Shown here piece by piece: positions 18,073 through 26,194 of a DNA stretch of 64,000 bases. This stretch comes from Flavobacterium cutihirudinis. GTDB taxonomy: Bacteria > Bacteroidota > Bacteroidia > Flavobacteriales > Flavobacteriaceae. The first letter of the stretch is position 1. Every line of letters starts with the position of its first letter. The stretch spans positions 868,001 through 932,000 of the forward strand of contig NZ_QRDQ01000007.1 in NCBI RefSeq assembly GCF_003385895.1, in the 5' to 3' direction. The notes under the pieces are model-generated. The model searched no databases. It was not told the origin of the DNA and saw only the letters and a program-made list of their open reading frames with translations. The position numbers were made by a program, and so were the translations under genes.

Positions 18073-19359
18073 ATGAAAAATACAAGTATAAAAAGGATTT
18101 CCGGTTTAATTACTTTGATAGTATTGTTGTCGGTATGTTTGCCAATAACAAATGTATGCGCACAAAAAAGTAAAAATAAATCAAAAGAAAAACAGTCAAT
18201 TACTACAACTGGCAAACAAGATCGTGAGTATTGGTCTGAACTTTTATATAAAATGTCATATCCGGTAATACACAATCTGGCCGAAGAGACTTTAAAGAAA
18301 AATATGCCCTTAGAGACCGGGCCAGATTATTATCTGCAGGTAAAAAAAGTAACTTATCTTGAAGCAGTTGGCCGTACAATGGCCGGTATCGCTCCGTGGT
18401 TGGCTCTTCCGGATGATAACACAAAAGAGGGTGTTATGCGAAAAACGCTGCGTGACGATTTGCTTAAAGGTTTAACACACGCGGTGGACCCAAATAGTGC
18501 TGATTATTTGAATTTTAGAAGTGAACATCAGCCAATTGTTGATGCTGCTTATATGGCGCAGGCTTTTCTTCGTGCTCCCAAAGCATTATGGGAACCATTA
18601 GATGCGGTAACAAAGAAAAGGATTGTAGAAGAATTTAAAGCACTTCGCAACCGATCTGCAGCTTATAACAACTGGTTATTGTTTGCCGGTATCAATGAAG
18701 CATTTTTATTGAGTATTGGAGAAGAACCAGATCCAGCACGTATTGATTTCGCCAAGAAAAAAATTATCGAATGGTATGAAGGCGATGGCTGGTACAGTGA
18801 CGGACCTAATTTTAGTATGGATTATTATAATAGTTATGTTATTCATCCAATGTTGATTGACTTTTATAAAGTGTTGTTGGATAAGAACAAAATCAAGAAA
18901 GAAGAATACGATACGGCATTAAAAAGAATGGTTCGATATACGGAATTTTTAGAACGCATAATCGGGCCTGACGGAAGTTATCCTCCTTTTGGACGTTCAA
19001 TTACGTATCGTACCGGGGCTTTTCAGGCTTTGGCGCAAACAGCATTGATGGAAAAATTACCAGAACACGTTCCGCCGGCACAAGTACGAAGCGGCTTAAC
19101 AGCTGTTATGCATCGTATGTATGACCAGTGCAACAATTTTGATGAAAAGGGTTGGCTAGTACTTGGTTTCTGCGGACATCAACCTATGATTGCAGATCAA
19201 TATACTTCTACGGGAAGTTTGTACATGGCAACATTAGGATTTTTACCTTTAGGTTTACCGGCAGACAATGTATTTTGGACAGGTCCAACTACCGATTGGA
19301 CATCTAAAAAAGCTTGGAGTAGCCAGCCTTTTAAAAAGGATTATAAAGTAGAGTACTAG
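18073..19359 (+). CDS. DUF2264 domain protein, secreted
   Basis: An N-terminal signal segment (hydrophobic around ISGLITLIVLLSVCLPITNV, ending VCAQ) precedes a helical protein matching the DUF2264 pattern. Features include REYWSELLYKMSYPVIHNLA, a VGRTMAGIAPWLALP motif, the YNNWLLFAGINEAFLL helix, and aromatic and Asp-rich loops such as WYSDGPNFSMDYYNSYVIHP. DUF2264 proteins are predicted (alpha/alpha)6 barrels found beside GH88/GH105 enzymes in uronate-polysaccharide loci, and a glycoside hydrolase or lyase-like role is likely but unproven. It lies 62 bases after GH88 and 42 before LacI. Confidence 0.82.
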   Translation: MKNTSIKRISGLITLIVLLSVCLPITNVCAQKSKNKSKEKQSITTTGKQDREYWSELLYKMSYPVIHNLAEETLKKNMPLETGPDYYLQVKKVTYLEAVGRTMAGIAPWLALPDDNTKEGVMRKTLRDDLLKGLTHAVDPNSADYLNFRSEHQPIVDAAYMAQAFLRAPKALWEPLDAVTKKRIVEEFKALRNRSAAYNNWLLFAGINEAFLLSIGEEPDPARIDFAKKKIIEWYEGDGWYSDGPNFSMDYYNSYVIHPMLIDFYKVLLDKNKIKKEEYDTALKRMVRYTEFLERIIGPDGSYPPFGRSITYRTGAFQALAQTALMEKLPEHVPPAQVRSGLTAVMHRMYDQCNNFDEKGWLVLGFCGHQPMIADQYTSTGSLYMATLGFLPLGLPADNVFWTGPTTDWTSKKAWSSQPFKKDYKVEY

Positions 19360-19401
19360 AAAATAAAAGCGAACCATTTCAACTTGTTATAGCAATATAT
19401 T

Positions 19402-20442
19402 ATGCCAAAAGGAAAAAAGCAGCTGGACAACACCATACTTGATATTGCAGCAGCTCTGAAATTATCTCCTGCTACAATCTCAAGAGCACTAAATGATGGT
19501 GTTTATGTGAAAGCGGAAACAAAAAAGAAGGTGCTGGATATGGCTCAAAAGCTGGGTTATCGTAGAAATCTTATGGCTTCGAGTCTGCGTAGCAACAAAA
19601 CCAATACTATTGGTTTGATTGTGCCTCGTATTTCGATGTTTTTTCATGCAGAAGTGATTACCACTATACAAAATGAATTGCATAAAGTGGGCTATAATCT
19701 TATTATTTGTCAGTCTAACGATTCTCTGCAATTGGAGAAAGAACTGGCCAATACTATGTTTTCTTCCCGAGTTGATGGCGTGATTGCTGCTTGTACGCTT
19801 CAAACAGAAGATTTTAGTCATTTTGACATCTTTGTGAGTAATAATATTCCTGTCGTATTTTATGATAGAGTTCCAACAAAGCCTTATAACGCAACTATAA
19901 TCAAAGGAGATGATTTTAGAGGCGGTTATTTAGCAACTCAGCATTTACTGGAATTGGGATGTAAACGAATTGCACATATATCAGGGCCTCTCATTTCTAA
20001 TCTTTATATTGATCGTTCGATGGGATATAAAAAAGCTTTGGCAGAACACAATCTTCCCATAAATGAAGATCTTATTTTCTATCAGGAATTAACACATGAA
20101 AATGCCCGTAAAGCAATGGAAAAGATGTTTGAAAGGCCAATTAAACCCGATGCTGTATTTGCATCTAATGACCTTAGTGCAATTGCTGTATTAGAATTTG
20201 CCCGCGAGCACAACATTGCTGTGCCTGAAGATTTAAAAATTGTAGGTTATTCTAATGATGTTAGAACTGAGATCATCAGGCCGTCAATTACTACGATTGA
20301 GCAATTTCCTGTTTTAATGGGGATTGAAGTAGTCGAAGAGTTGATGAAAAAACTAAATGACAAAACAAGTGAGTCAGAAACAACTGAACAGGAAGAAGTG
20401 ATAATAAAATCAGTGCAGCTGATAAGAAGAATGTCGACCTGA
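19402..20442 (+). CDS. LacI-family transcriptional regulator
   Basis: The N-terminus is a LacI helix-turn-helix with hinge helix (ILDIAAALKLSPATISRALN at about residues 12-31, hinge near RNLMASSLRSNKTNTIGLIV). A periplasmic-binding-protein-like sensor domain follows to residue 346. It is the last gene of the GH88-DUF2264 operon. It most likely controls that operon through the TGAAAACGTTTTCA operator 2.7 kb upstream, releasing it on binding an unsaturated uronate or related sugar. The ligand is inference from the enzymes next to it. Confidence 0.9.
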   Translation: MPKGKKQLDNTILDIAAALKLSPATISRALNDGVYVKAETKKKVLDMAQKLGYRRNLMASSLRSNKTNTIGLIVPRISMFFHAEVITTIQNELHKVGYNLIICQSNDSLQLEKELANTMFSSRVDGVIAACTLQTEDFSHFDIFVSNNIPVVFYDRVPTKPYNATIIKGDDFRGGYLATQHLLELGCKRIAHISGPLISNLYIDRSMGYKKALAEHNLPINEDLIFYQELTHENARKAMEKMFERPIKPDAVFASNDLSAIAVLEFAREHNIAVPEDLKIVGYSNDVRTEIIRPSITTIEQFPVLMGIEVVEELMKKLNDKTSESETTEQEEVIIKSVQLIRRMST

Positions 20443-20444
20443 AA

Positions 20445-20759
20445 TCAATTAAAAGATTTTCTGAATTCTAAAGGCGAAGAAGAAGTACGGTTTTTGAATA
20501 AACGGTGAAAAGATTGCGGATGCTCAAAACCTAAATAATAAGCAATTTCTGAAACTGATAGAGAAGTGGTTGACAGCAATTCCTTCGATTTTTCGATTAA
20601 TCTATTTTGTATGTGTTGCTGGGTAGTTTGTCCTATTTGAACCCGCAACATATCACTCAAATAATTAGGACTAAGATGTAACGCATTGGCAACAAAATGA
20701 ACGGTAGGAATACCCTTTGTTGCCAATGCATCATTTTTGAAATTCTGATTTACTGATAA
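20445..20759 (-). pseudogene. AraC-family regulator remnant (DNA-binding domain only)
   Basis: The reading frame holds only a complete AraC-type double helix-turn-helix: HFVANALHLSPNYLSDMLRV, QQHIQNRLIEKSKELL, then SVSEIAYYLGFEHPQSFHRL and SPLEFRKSFN. The roughly 200-residue N-terminal domain normal for this family is missing. The frame opens just after a TAG at 20760-20762, and the only possible start is a TTG at 20724-20726. The linker upstream of it (NQNFKNDALATKGIPTV) is still recognisable as interior AraC sequence. It begins 18 bases after the stop of the Rossmann-fold gene, so a deletion probably joined the two. A short functional HTH protein is possible but less likely. Confidence 0.7.
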
Positions 20760-20777
20760 CTAAATTACAGTTTAATT

Positions 20778-21710
20778 TTATATAGATAATTGTTCAGACT
20801 TAATCTGTTCAATACCTTGATTGTACGTTGTTATACGAAAATCAGGAAAACGATTTCTGAATTTTGAGTCATCAAATAAATTATCATATTGATATCGAGG
20901 CAGTAATTCCTGCAATTCTTTCATTCTTTTATTGAATAGCGCACCAATTCTAAAAACAAGTTTTGGTACAACCGAATAGTTTAATTCTTTCCCGTAAATT
21001 TTTGATGCCAAATTAATAAACTCTTTATAAGTCAATCTAGTATTATCAACAGGTAAATGCCAAGTCTGACCAAAGGCATCAGGAGTGTTGCCAATTAAAG
21101 CTGTTGCACGGCTTGCGTCAGGTGTCCATATCAAACTTCTTTTTTTATTGTCTGCCAATGGCACTTTAAGTTTTTTGTTTTCTTTTATAGCATTAAAAAT
21201 TAGAGTATTGGTTATACTTTGTGTTTTTCCGGAACCGTAGAATTCTGGAGCGCGACAAATAACAGCTCTCAATTCACCGGATTTGATTTCTTTTAAAACC
21301 ATTTCGGCCATTTCTTTTCTTATTTTTCCTTTTCTTCCCACTGGAGCAAAAACAGTTTCCTCGGTAAGGAGACGATTATCTTGTGGATACATATAGGTAT
21401 TATCAAAAAAAACTAATTTTGTTCCGTTGACTTTACAGGCATCGATAATATTTCTTGTAATCAATGGAAATTGTTTTTCCCATAAATCAGAATTCATAGG
21501 AAGACCTAAAGTAAAATAAGCAATTTCACTATCTTTTAAAGCTTCAATCGCATTCTGCTTAATAGATAAGTCTGCTGAAAACACAGTATCAGTATCATTG
21601 ATCTTCTTTGCCTTTCTGCTTACGATTCGGATATCTGAAGTAAAATTTCTTTTCAATTCTCTTGCTAATTCTTCGCCTATCTGGCCATTGGCTCCTAATA
21701 TTGTCTGCAT
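20778..21710 (-). CDS. NAD-dependent epimerase/dehydratase-like Rossmann protein
   Basis: This 310-residue protein opens with the dinucleotide-binding motif ILGANGQIGEELA (GxxGxxG, residues 4-16) and fits the extended-SDR or NmrA-like layout. The YGSG segment stands where the YxxxK region would be and there is no clear catalytic Tyr-x-x-x-Lys, so it may be an NAD(P)H sensor or atypical reductase. The C-terminal substrate region contains FGQTWHLPVDNTRLTYKEF. It is followed directly by the AraC remnant. Confidence 0.8.
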   Translation of the reverse strand: MQTILGANGQIGEELARELKRNFTSDIRIVSRKAKKINDTDTVFSADLSIKQNAIEALKDSEIAYFTLGLPMNSDLWEKQFPLITRNIIDACKVNGTKLVFFDNTYMYPQDNRLLTEETVFAPVGRKGKIRKEMAEMVLKEIKSGELRAVICRAPEFYGSGKTQSITNTLIFNAIKENKKLKVPLADNKKRSLIWTPDASRATALIGNTPDAFGQTWHLPVDNTRLTYKEFINLASKIYGKELNYSVVPKLVFRIGALFNKRMKELQELLPRYQYDNLFDDSKFRNRFPDFRITTYNQGIEQIKSEQLSI

Positions 21711-22148
21711 ATTTTCAGTTTAGTTATTTCTTTGTAGAGTACTTAATTTTTCCTTTCTCAATCCCTAAATAATATGTTAGTTAATTTACTCAAAATGCTT
21801 TGAGGAATTTATCATTTTCATATTTATAAATCCCTAACACAATAATTAATTACTTTAAAGTATTCTTTAAACATCTTTTTTAGTTGAAACAAAGTTCCAA
21901 CATAATTTACAGAAGATGGTATCTCCATTAAATAAAATTGTAACACAATCTCTGTTGCAGAAATTGTAATGAAGTATAAAAAGAGATAAAGTTACTTTTT
22001 ATAAAACAACCTCAATATTTGAAATGTTTTATTTTTTGAAGTCAAATCTACTGGGAATTTTATAACATCTTGTTGAAATTTAATACATCTAAATCTTATC
22101 TCATTTGTAATTTTAATAATGTATTAAACCATTAAAAATAAAAACGTT
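21711..22148. other. Intergenic region between divergent genes
   Basis: These 438 AT-rich bases lie between divergent transcripts. I see no open reading frame, RNA structure or palindrome that I would defend. Confidence 0.4.
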
Positions 22149-22304
22149 ATGGCAGAAATTAAAATTGAGAAGAAGAAAACTGTATGGCCTTGGATTGCAG
22201 CACTGCTGATAATCGGCGCAGTTGTATACTACATCTATTTTGTAGATCATGAAGTTAAAAATGATAACAGTGTAGAAATCGAAAATACTACAAACGCACA
22301 ATAG
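22149..22304 (+). CDS. Small single-pass membrane protein, 51 aa
   Basis: A short frame encodes 51 residues: a basic N-terminus (MAEIKIEKKK), one hydrophobic helix (about residues 13-31, WPWIAALLIIGAVVYYIYF) and an acidic Asn-rich tail. The charge pattern predicts the N-terminus inside and the tail in the periplasm. It lies 74 bases before the PRC-barrel gene on the same strand and probably shares its transcript. The function is unknown, and a membrane or stress role is only suggested by the neighbour. Confidence 0.65.
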   Translation: MAEIKIEKKKTVWPWIAALLIIGAVVYYIYFVDHEVKNDNSVEIENTTNAQ

Positions 22305-22378
22305 TACAGAATAACGGGGAGCGACTAAAAGTAAAACCAGCTGATAAAATAAAAGTACTTACATTTAATTAAGAAATT

Positions 22379-22891
22379 ATGGAAAATAAACATAGAAATT
22401 TATATAGACTCAATGAGTTATCTGATTATAAAATTGCATCAAATTATTCAGATGTAAGAGGATGGAAAATAGTAGATGCTGACAACCGCACTATAGGTAA
22501 AATTGATAATCTATGGGTGAATAAGGATATGCAACGCGTTGTTTATCTTGATGTAAAATTAGATAAAGGATTATTAGAAGACAGTCATAATGAGGTTCGT
22601 GATCTAATAGCGAACGATAATGGGAAAGAGTTTATTTATAAAGAAGGAGACAGTCATATTATTATACCAATTGGATCTGTAAGTATAAATAAAGACACAA
22701 AAATTGTTATGGCAAACAATTTAGGATATGATGCTTTTAGAAATACAAGCAGATATAATCAACAACATAATTTCGACAGAGATTATGAAAGAAGAGTAAT
22801 GAAGTCCTATTATCCTGAAAATGATCCTGACTCTGTCTATTATAGTGATGATGACGCTTTTTACAATCGCAGAGAATTTGATAACAGATAG
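22379..22891 (+). CDS. PRC-barrel domain protein
   Basis: Residues about 10-110 show the PRC-barrel pattern: LNELSDYKIASNYSDVRGWK, then DADNRTIGKIDNLWVNKDM, VVYLDVKLD and a final IIIPIGSVSINKDTKIV. The C-terminal 55 residues are hydrophilic and rich in Asp, Tyr and Arg and probably disordered. PRC barrels are small beta-barrels found in photosynthetic reaction-centre H subunits and RimM. Stand-alone versions in Bacteroidota are often stress-related, with unknown partners. It follows the 51-residue membrane protein and ends at a strong terminator. Confidence 0.83.
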   Translation: MENKHRNLYRLNELSDYKIASNYSDVRGWKIVDADNRTIGKIDNLWVNKDMQRVVYLDVKLDKGLLEDSHNEVRDLIANDNGKEFIYKEGDSHIIIPIGSVSINKDTKIVMANNLGYDAFRNTSRYNQQHNFDRDYERRVMKSYYPENDPDSVYYSDDDAFYNRREFDNR

Positions 22892-22980
22892 TGCTTTTCA
22901 TCAGATTATTTGTAAACGATTTTTCAGAGTTTTTTACTGAAACCGATTCAAATTTTCGAAAAGTAATAGTTAGAGTTTAA

Positions 22981-23021
22981 AATAATTAAGGTTCCTGAGA
23001 TATTCAGGAACCTTAATTATT
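22981..23021. terminator. Bidirectional terminator, 18-bp perfect stem
   Basis: The arms at 22981-22998 (AATAATTAAGGTTCCTGA) and 23004-23021 are perfect inverted repeats with a 5-base loop. They lie between the convergent PRC-barrel and hydrolase genes. Confidence 0.85.
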
Positions 23022-23044
23022 TATGAAGGGAAATACACTTAAGT

Positions 23045-23899
23045 TTATTTTAATAAAATTTCTTTTAAAAGTGTAGTCAATTCTGGCGATTTAGATATAA
23101 ACGGGCTATGTCCTGAATTGATCGTATAAGTATTTGTGATACCGGCACTTTTTGCCATTTCCTGCTGAAAGTTGTAGGTTATCGTATTGTCTGCAGTGGT
23201 GAAAATATAATATTTTTTTCCTCCCAAATTATAATCTTCTGCTTTATAGTTCAAAGGTGTCCCTAGCGGAATTGTAGGTTCGGCTTTATAACGCGCTATA
23301 AGAAATTGTTTTTGAGCTTCTGTCGCATCCTGAGAAAAGATTTTAGGAAGATTAATTTCTGGATTTACAATTCCTGCTAAAGTTTGATCTTCAGATAATT
23401 GTAAAGATGCTGGCAAAAGGGAAGCTTTATCCATTTGAGAATAATCCAAAACGCTTTTTCCGCTTTGAGGAATAAAACCGGCTACATAAACCAGTTTTTT
23501 GATTTTCTGAGGAACTTCAGCTGCAGTTTGCGTAATTACTGCGCCACCTAAACTATGTCCAATTAAAATTACAGGTTCATTGTATGAATTAATTGCTTTC
23601 TTAACTTCATCAACATAAGTTTTAAACGAAACCTGATAAGCCGGCGTTGTATCATCTCCATGTCCAGGCAATTTTACCACAGTAACATCATAACCAGCAG
23701 CTTTTAAATCGGTTTCTGTCTGATCCCATACGTACGATGCCTGCCATGCGCCATGCACCAGTACAACAGGCGATTTTTTTTCAGCAGTAGCATTTTCATC
23801 GTTTGTACATGAGGCAGCTGAAATGGTTGTAAACAATAATAAGAATAGTTTTGAGATTGTTTTTAGGGGACTTTGAGCATTAATTTTTGATTTTTTCAT
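23045..23899 (-). CDS. Alpha/beta hydrolase lipoprotein
   Basis: I start it at the ATG at 23899 (MKKSKINAQS), since the ATG at 23917 adds six residues of little value. A lipoprotein signal with lipobox SAASC (C31) anchors it outside the inner membrane. The domain has the oxyanion motif VLVHGAWQ (about 47-54), the nucleophile elbow GHSLGG (S116) and a late His in NSGHSPF. It resembles the salicylate-esterase/hydroxynitrile-lyase branch of the fold, and the ester substrate is unknown. It is the last gene of the 2TM-cupin-CMD-hydrolase operon, 56 bases after the CMD gene. Confidence 0.85.
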   Translation of the reverse strand: MKKSKINAQSPLKTISKLFLLLFTTISAASCTNDENATAEKKSPVVLVHGAWQASYVWDQTETDLKAAGYDVTVVKLPGHGDDTTPAYQVSFKTYVDEVKKAINSYNEPVILIGHSLGGAVITQTAAEVPQKIKKLVYVAGFIPQSGKSVLDYSQMDKASLLPASLQLSEDQTLAGIVNPEINLPKIFSQDATEAQKQFLIARYKAEPTIPLGTPLNYKAEDYNLGGKKYYIFTTADNTITYNFQQEMAKSAGITNTYTINSGHSPFISKSPELTTLLKEILLK

Positions 23900-23955
23900 T
23901 GTTTTAAAATTTTTCATTTTGTTTTATTTTTATAAAAATTGGATGCCTTTTTGAA

Positions 23956-24510
23956 TCATGGAAGAACATCAAAACCATTTAAAACTGTTGCAAGAAGCGT
24001 GTAAGCGCCAACTAAAAATATAAGTTCAGCCAAGCCCTCTTGTCCTAATATTTCTTTTGCAAGATTGTAAGCAGAATCTGGAACAATGTGGCCTTTGGCT
24101 AGAATGGAAGCAATTTCATAAGCGATGGCTTCTTCTTGATTTAAATCTGCAGGACGAATTCCTGATGCTAATGATGCCACTGTTGTCGATGAGAAACCAA
24201 AATGTTTAGCCATAATTTCGTGAGCATAAAGTTCGAAGCGTGCGCCAAATGCAGCACCAACAGTAAGAATGGCTACTTCCCGAACTTTTTTAGGAAGTGT
24301 GGCGTGATTGTCTAAGGAACGGACAAAACTTAAAGCAGGAATTCCAAATTGAGGAAAAGCAAGCATTGGCGGAAATGGACCTGTTAAAGCACCTTCGTCA
24401 TTAGTCATTACAACCGGGCCCTGACTATGAGTGATCAGTTTAAAAACTTCATCATGAACGTAACGAACTTCATCGTTCATCGTTTCTGGTTTTATTGGAT
24501 TTACTCGCAT
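23956..24510 (-). CDS. Carboxymuconolactone decarboxylase (CMD) family protein
   Basis: This 184-residue helical protein matches the CMD/AhpD fold: PFPPMLAFPQFG, KVREVAILTVGAAFGARFELYAHEIMAKHFGFS and a C-terminal LIFLVGAYTLLATVLNGF. The AhpD redox Cys-x-x-Cys is absent from the helix that normally carries it (RFELYAHEIMAKH), so it belongs to the non-redox branch, which has carboxymuconolactone-decarboxylase-like or unknown activity. It lies 18 bases after the cupin gene and is surely cotranscribed with it. Confidence 0.85.
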   Translation of the reverse strand: MRVNPIKPETMNDEVRYVHDEVFKLITHSQGPVVMTNDEGALTGPFPPMLAFPQFGIPALSFVRSLDNHATLPKKVREVAILTVGAAFGARFELYAHEIMAKHFGFSSTTVASLASGIRPADLNQEEAIAYEIASILAKGHIVPDSAYNLAKEILGQEGLAELIFLVGAYTLLATVLNGFDVLP

Positions 24511-24528
24511 GATAATTATTAGTTAGGT

Positions 24529-25095
24529 TTAACGAAGACTTTCTTCAAATTGTCCATCAATTAAAATGAAGACAATGCGACACACTTTTCCGGATTTGTT
24601 GGCCCAGGCATGATTTGTTCCTCTCTGAACAATAATATCTCCGGCTTTTGCTATTGTTTCGCCTTCGTCTACGATTAAGGTTAATTCGCCATCGAGAACA
24701 ATTCCGTAATCAATTGTTTCTGTTTTATGCATTAAAGGGTGCGGTGCATTTCCTCCAGCTTTTGAAGCATGTTCTCCACTCATGGTTTTAAAATGTTCAA
24801 AAGCTTGCTCTTTGGTAAGATTTCGAATTTCATCGCTTTCTGGTGGAAAATCGATAACTCGTATTCTTGTTCCTTGTTTTGGAGGACCTAGAATAAGTCC
24901 GCTTTCTTCAGCATCTTTAGAAATAGGATCTATTAGAGCAGGAGTTTGTTTCGTATTCCAAACCTCATGAAATTTAGCTCCATTTGGTCCGCCAACCATA
25001 TAAGTTCTTGTTGGAATTTCATCTGACACAATAATGGCTTTGCCTTCTGTATTATGTCCTGTCACGATTCGTCTGAATGTTGTATTTGTTTCCAT
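24529..25095 (-). CDS. Cupin domain protein
   Basis: The C-terminal half of this 188-residue protein is a cupin_2 barrel (ETIDYGIVLDGELTLIVDEG, then AGDIIVQRGTNHAWANKSG). Of the usual metal ligands, the second-motif His in TNHAW is present, while the first motif has HKTETIDYGIV in place of the usual HxH. Metal binding may therefore differ from classical cupins. The N-terminal half may be a degenerate second cupin (PTRTYMVGGPNGAKFHEVWN). It is the second gene of a four-gene operon, 13 bases after the 2TM gene. Confidence 0.82.
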   Translation of the reverse strand: METNTTFRRIVTGHNTEGKAIIVSDEIPTRTYMVGGPNGAKFHEVWNTKQTPALIDPISKDAEESGLILGPPKQGTRIRVIDFPPESDEIRNLTKEQAFEHFKTMSGEHASKAGGNAPHPLMHKTETIDYGIVLDGELTLIVDEGETIAKAGDIIVQRGTNHAWANKSGKVCRIVFILIDGQFEESLR

Positions 25096-25108
25096 GATTT
25101 CTTAGGTT

Positions 25109-25330
25109 TTAGATTCTATTTTTTCTGAATACAAATACACCCAAATAGTGAAAAAGAACTCCAATTGCCCATGAAGATGTAGACCACAATGGCCATGGAT
25201 AAGTAGTATCTGTTAAATACCAAATAATAAAGATTATTGGAGTAACTAATAAAAAGACAAGTGCGTGAATTTTGAATCCTAATTTTGGATTTTTACTTGT
25301 TTTAGCTTCGAAGTTGAATTTAGTTTTCAT
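25109..25330 (-). CDS. 2TM-domain small membrane protein
   Basis: The 73-residue protein has two hydrophobic helices (HALVFLLVTPIIFIIWYL and WAIGVLFHYLGVFVF) joined by a Trp/Pro-rich turn. This is the 2TM-domain pattern common in Flavobacteria, often beside sensory proteins. It is the first gene of the four-gene operon, and the shared promoter element (25413-25460) lies 83 bases upstream of it. Confidence 0.78.
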   Translation of the reverse strand: MKTKFNFEAKTSKNPKLGFKIHALVFLLVTPIIFIIWYLTDTTYPWPLWSTSSWAIGVLFHYLGVFVFRKNRI

Positions 25331-25412
25331 GATTATGTTTTTTAATTATTAGTAATAGATTGTTTTTAAAAAGAAATAATTTAATTGGTTGATTATCAGT
25401 TTATTTACATGA

Positions 25413-25460
25413 CAAAGGTAGAGCCGGCGTTTCGAAAACATCATTGACTTTGGTTAAGAA
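25413..25460 (-). promoter_or_regulatory. Promoter with conserved 21-base operator (copy 1)
   Basis: On the minus strand, TTCTTAACC-A-AAGTCAATGAT (25460-25440) is followed after exactly 19 bases by TACCTTTG (25420-25413), a match to the TAnnTTTG -7 box. It drives the 2TM operon. A copy with one mismatch and the same 19-base spacing lies at 28041-28088. Confidence 0.75.
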
Positions 25461-25548
25461 CGAATCTTTGCTATTTAAAAAGAAAGAATTTTGTACTTAG
25501 CAGAATAAAATCTAATTTTAGGGAAGATATTTCACTTAACGTATTGTT

Positions 25549-26124
25549 ATGGATGCTATTAAAACCGTTATAACATCATTTGTACCGATGTCTGATGAAG
25601 AGTATAATTCGATGCTTCCTATTATAGAAAGAAGGGAAGTGCCAAAAGATACAGATCTGCTTCAGCAAGGAGAAATCTGCCGTCATATCTATTTTATAGA
25701 AAGTGGTTTTTTTAGGATGTTTTATGTGGATTATAGAGGAAACGAAATCAATTGCAGATTCGCAAAACCAAATGATTTTCTGGTTGATTTCGCAAGTTTT
25801 ATTACACAAAGAACGGCTCAGTATTATTGCAGAGCGATGGAAGATTCGAAAGTAATTGCGTTAGAATATGAGAAAGTAGAAAGTCTATACGATAGTTCGC
25901 CAAACTGGTCAAAATTTGGACGACTAATAGCTGAATCTGCCTATCTTATAATCATCGAAAGAGAAGAAATGCTGCATTTTCAAACTCCCGAAGAACGGTA
26001 TAAAACCATCTTAAAAAAAGAACCTTATCTTTTTCAAATGGTATCACAGAATCAGCTTTCATCTTATATTGGGATTAAACCAGAATCGTTGAGCAGGCTT
26101 CGAAAAAGAATGATAGGGAAATAA
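25549..26124 (+). CDS. Crp/Fnr-family transcriptional regulator (1)
   Basis: Residues about 20-120 form a cyclic-nucleotide-binding-like barrel (LLQQGEICRHIYFIESGFFR, NEINCRFAKPNDFLVDFASF). The C-terminus has a short winged helix with recognition helix GIKPESLSRLRKR. Its E-S-L-S-R residues match the FNR type (E..SR) more than the CRP type, so its target half-site may differ from TGTGA. Barrel residues for cAMP are not obviously kept. It diverges from the 2TM operon, sharing the intergenic region that holds the conserved promoter element, and is the nearest candidate regulator of that operon. Confidence 0.85.
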   Translation: MDAIKTVITSFVPMSDEEYNSMLPIIERREVPKDTDLLQQGEICRHIYFIESGFFRMFYVDYRGNEINCRFAKPNDFLVDFASFITQRTAQYYCRAMEDSKVIALEYEKVESLYDSSPNWSKFGRLIAESAYLIIIEREEMLHFQTPEERYKTILKKEPYLFQMVSQNQLSSYIGIKPESLSRLRKRMIGK

Positions 26125-26141
26125 AATCATTTTATTTTTTT

Positions 26142-26177
26142 ATAACGGAAGACTAAATGGTCTTCCGTTATTTTTTT
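26142..26177. terminator. Bidirectional terminator
   Basis: The perfect stem ATAACGGAAGA / TCTTCCGTTAT with an 8-base loop and a T run lies between the convergent Crp/Fnr and DJ-1 genes. Confidence 0.85.
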
Positions 26178-26194
26178 GATTGTAATTGAAGAAA

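Noticed and set aside
25331..25548. FNR-type TTGAT-N4-ATCAA site for the first Crp/Fnr protein
   Set aside because: Only a partial TTGATTATCA is present near 25389-25398, with the wrong spacing.
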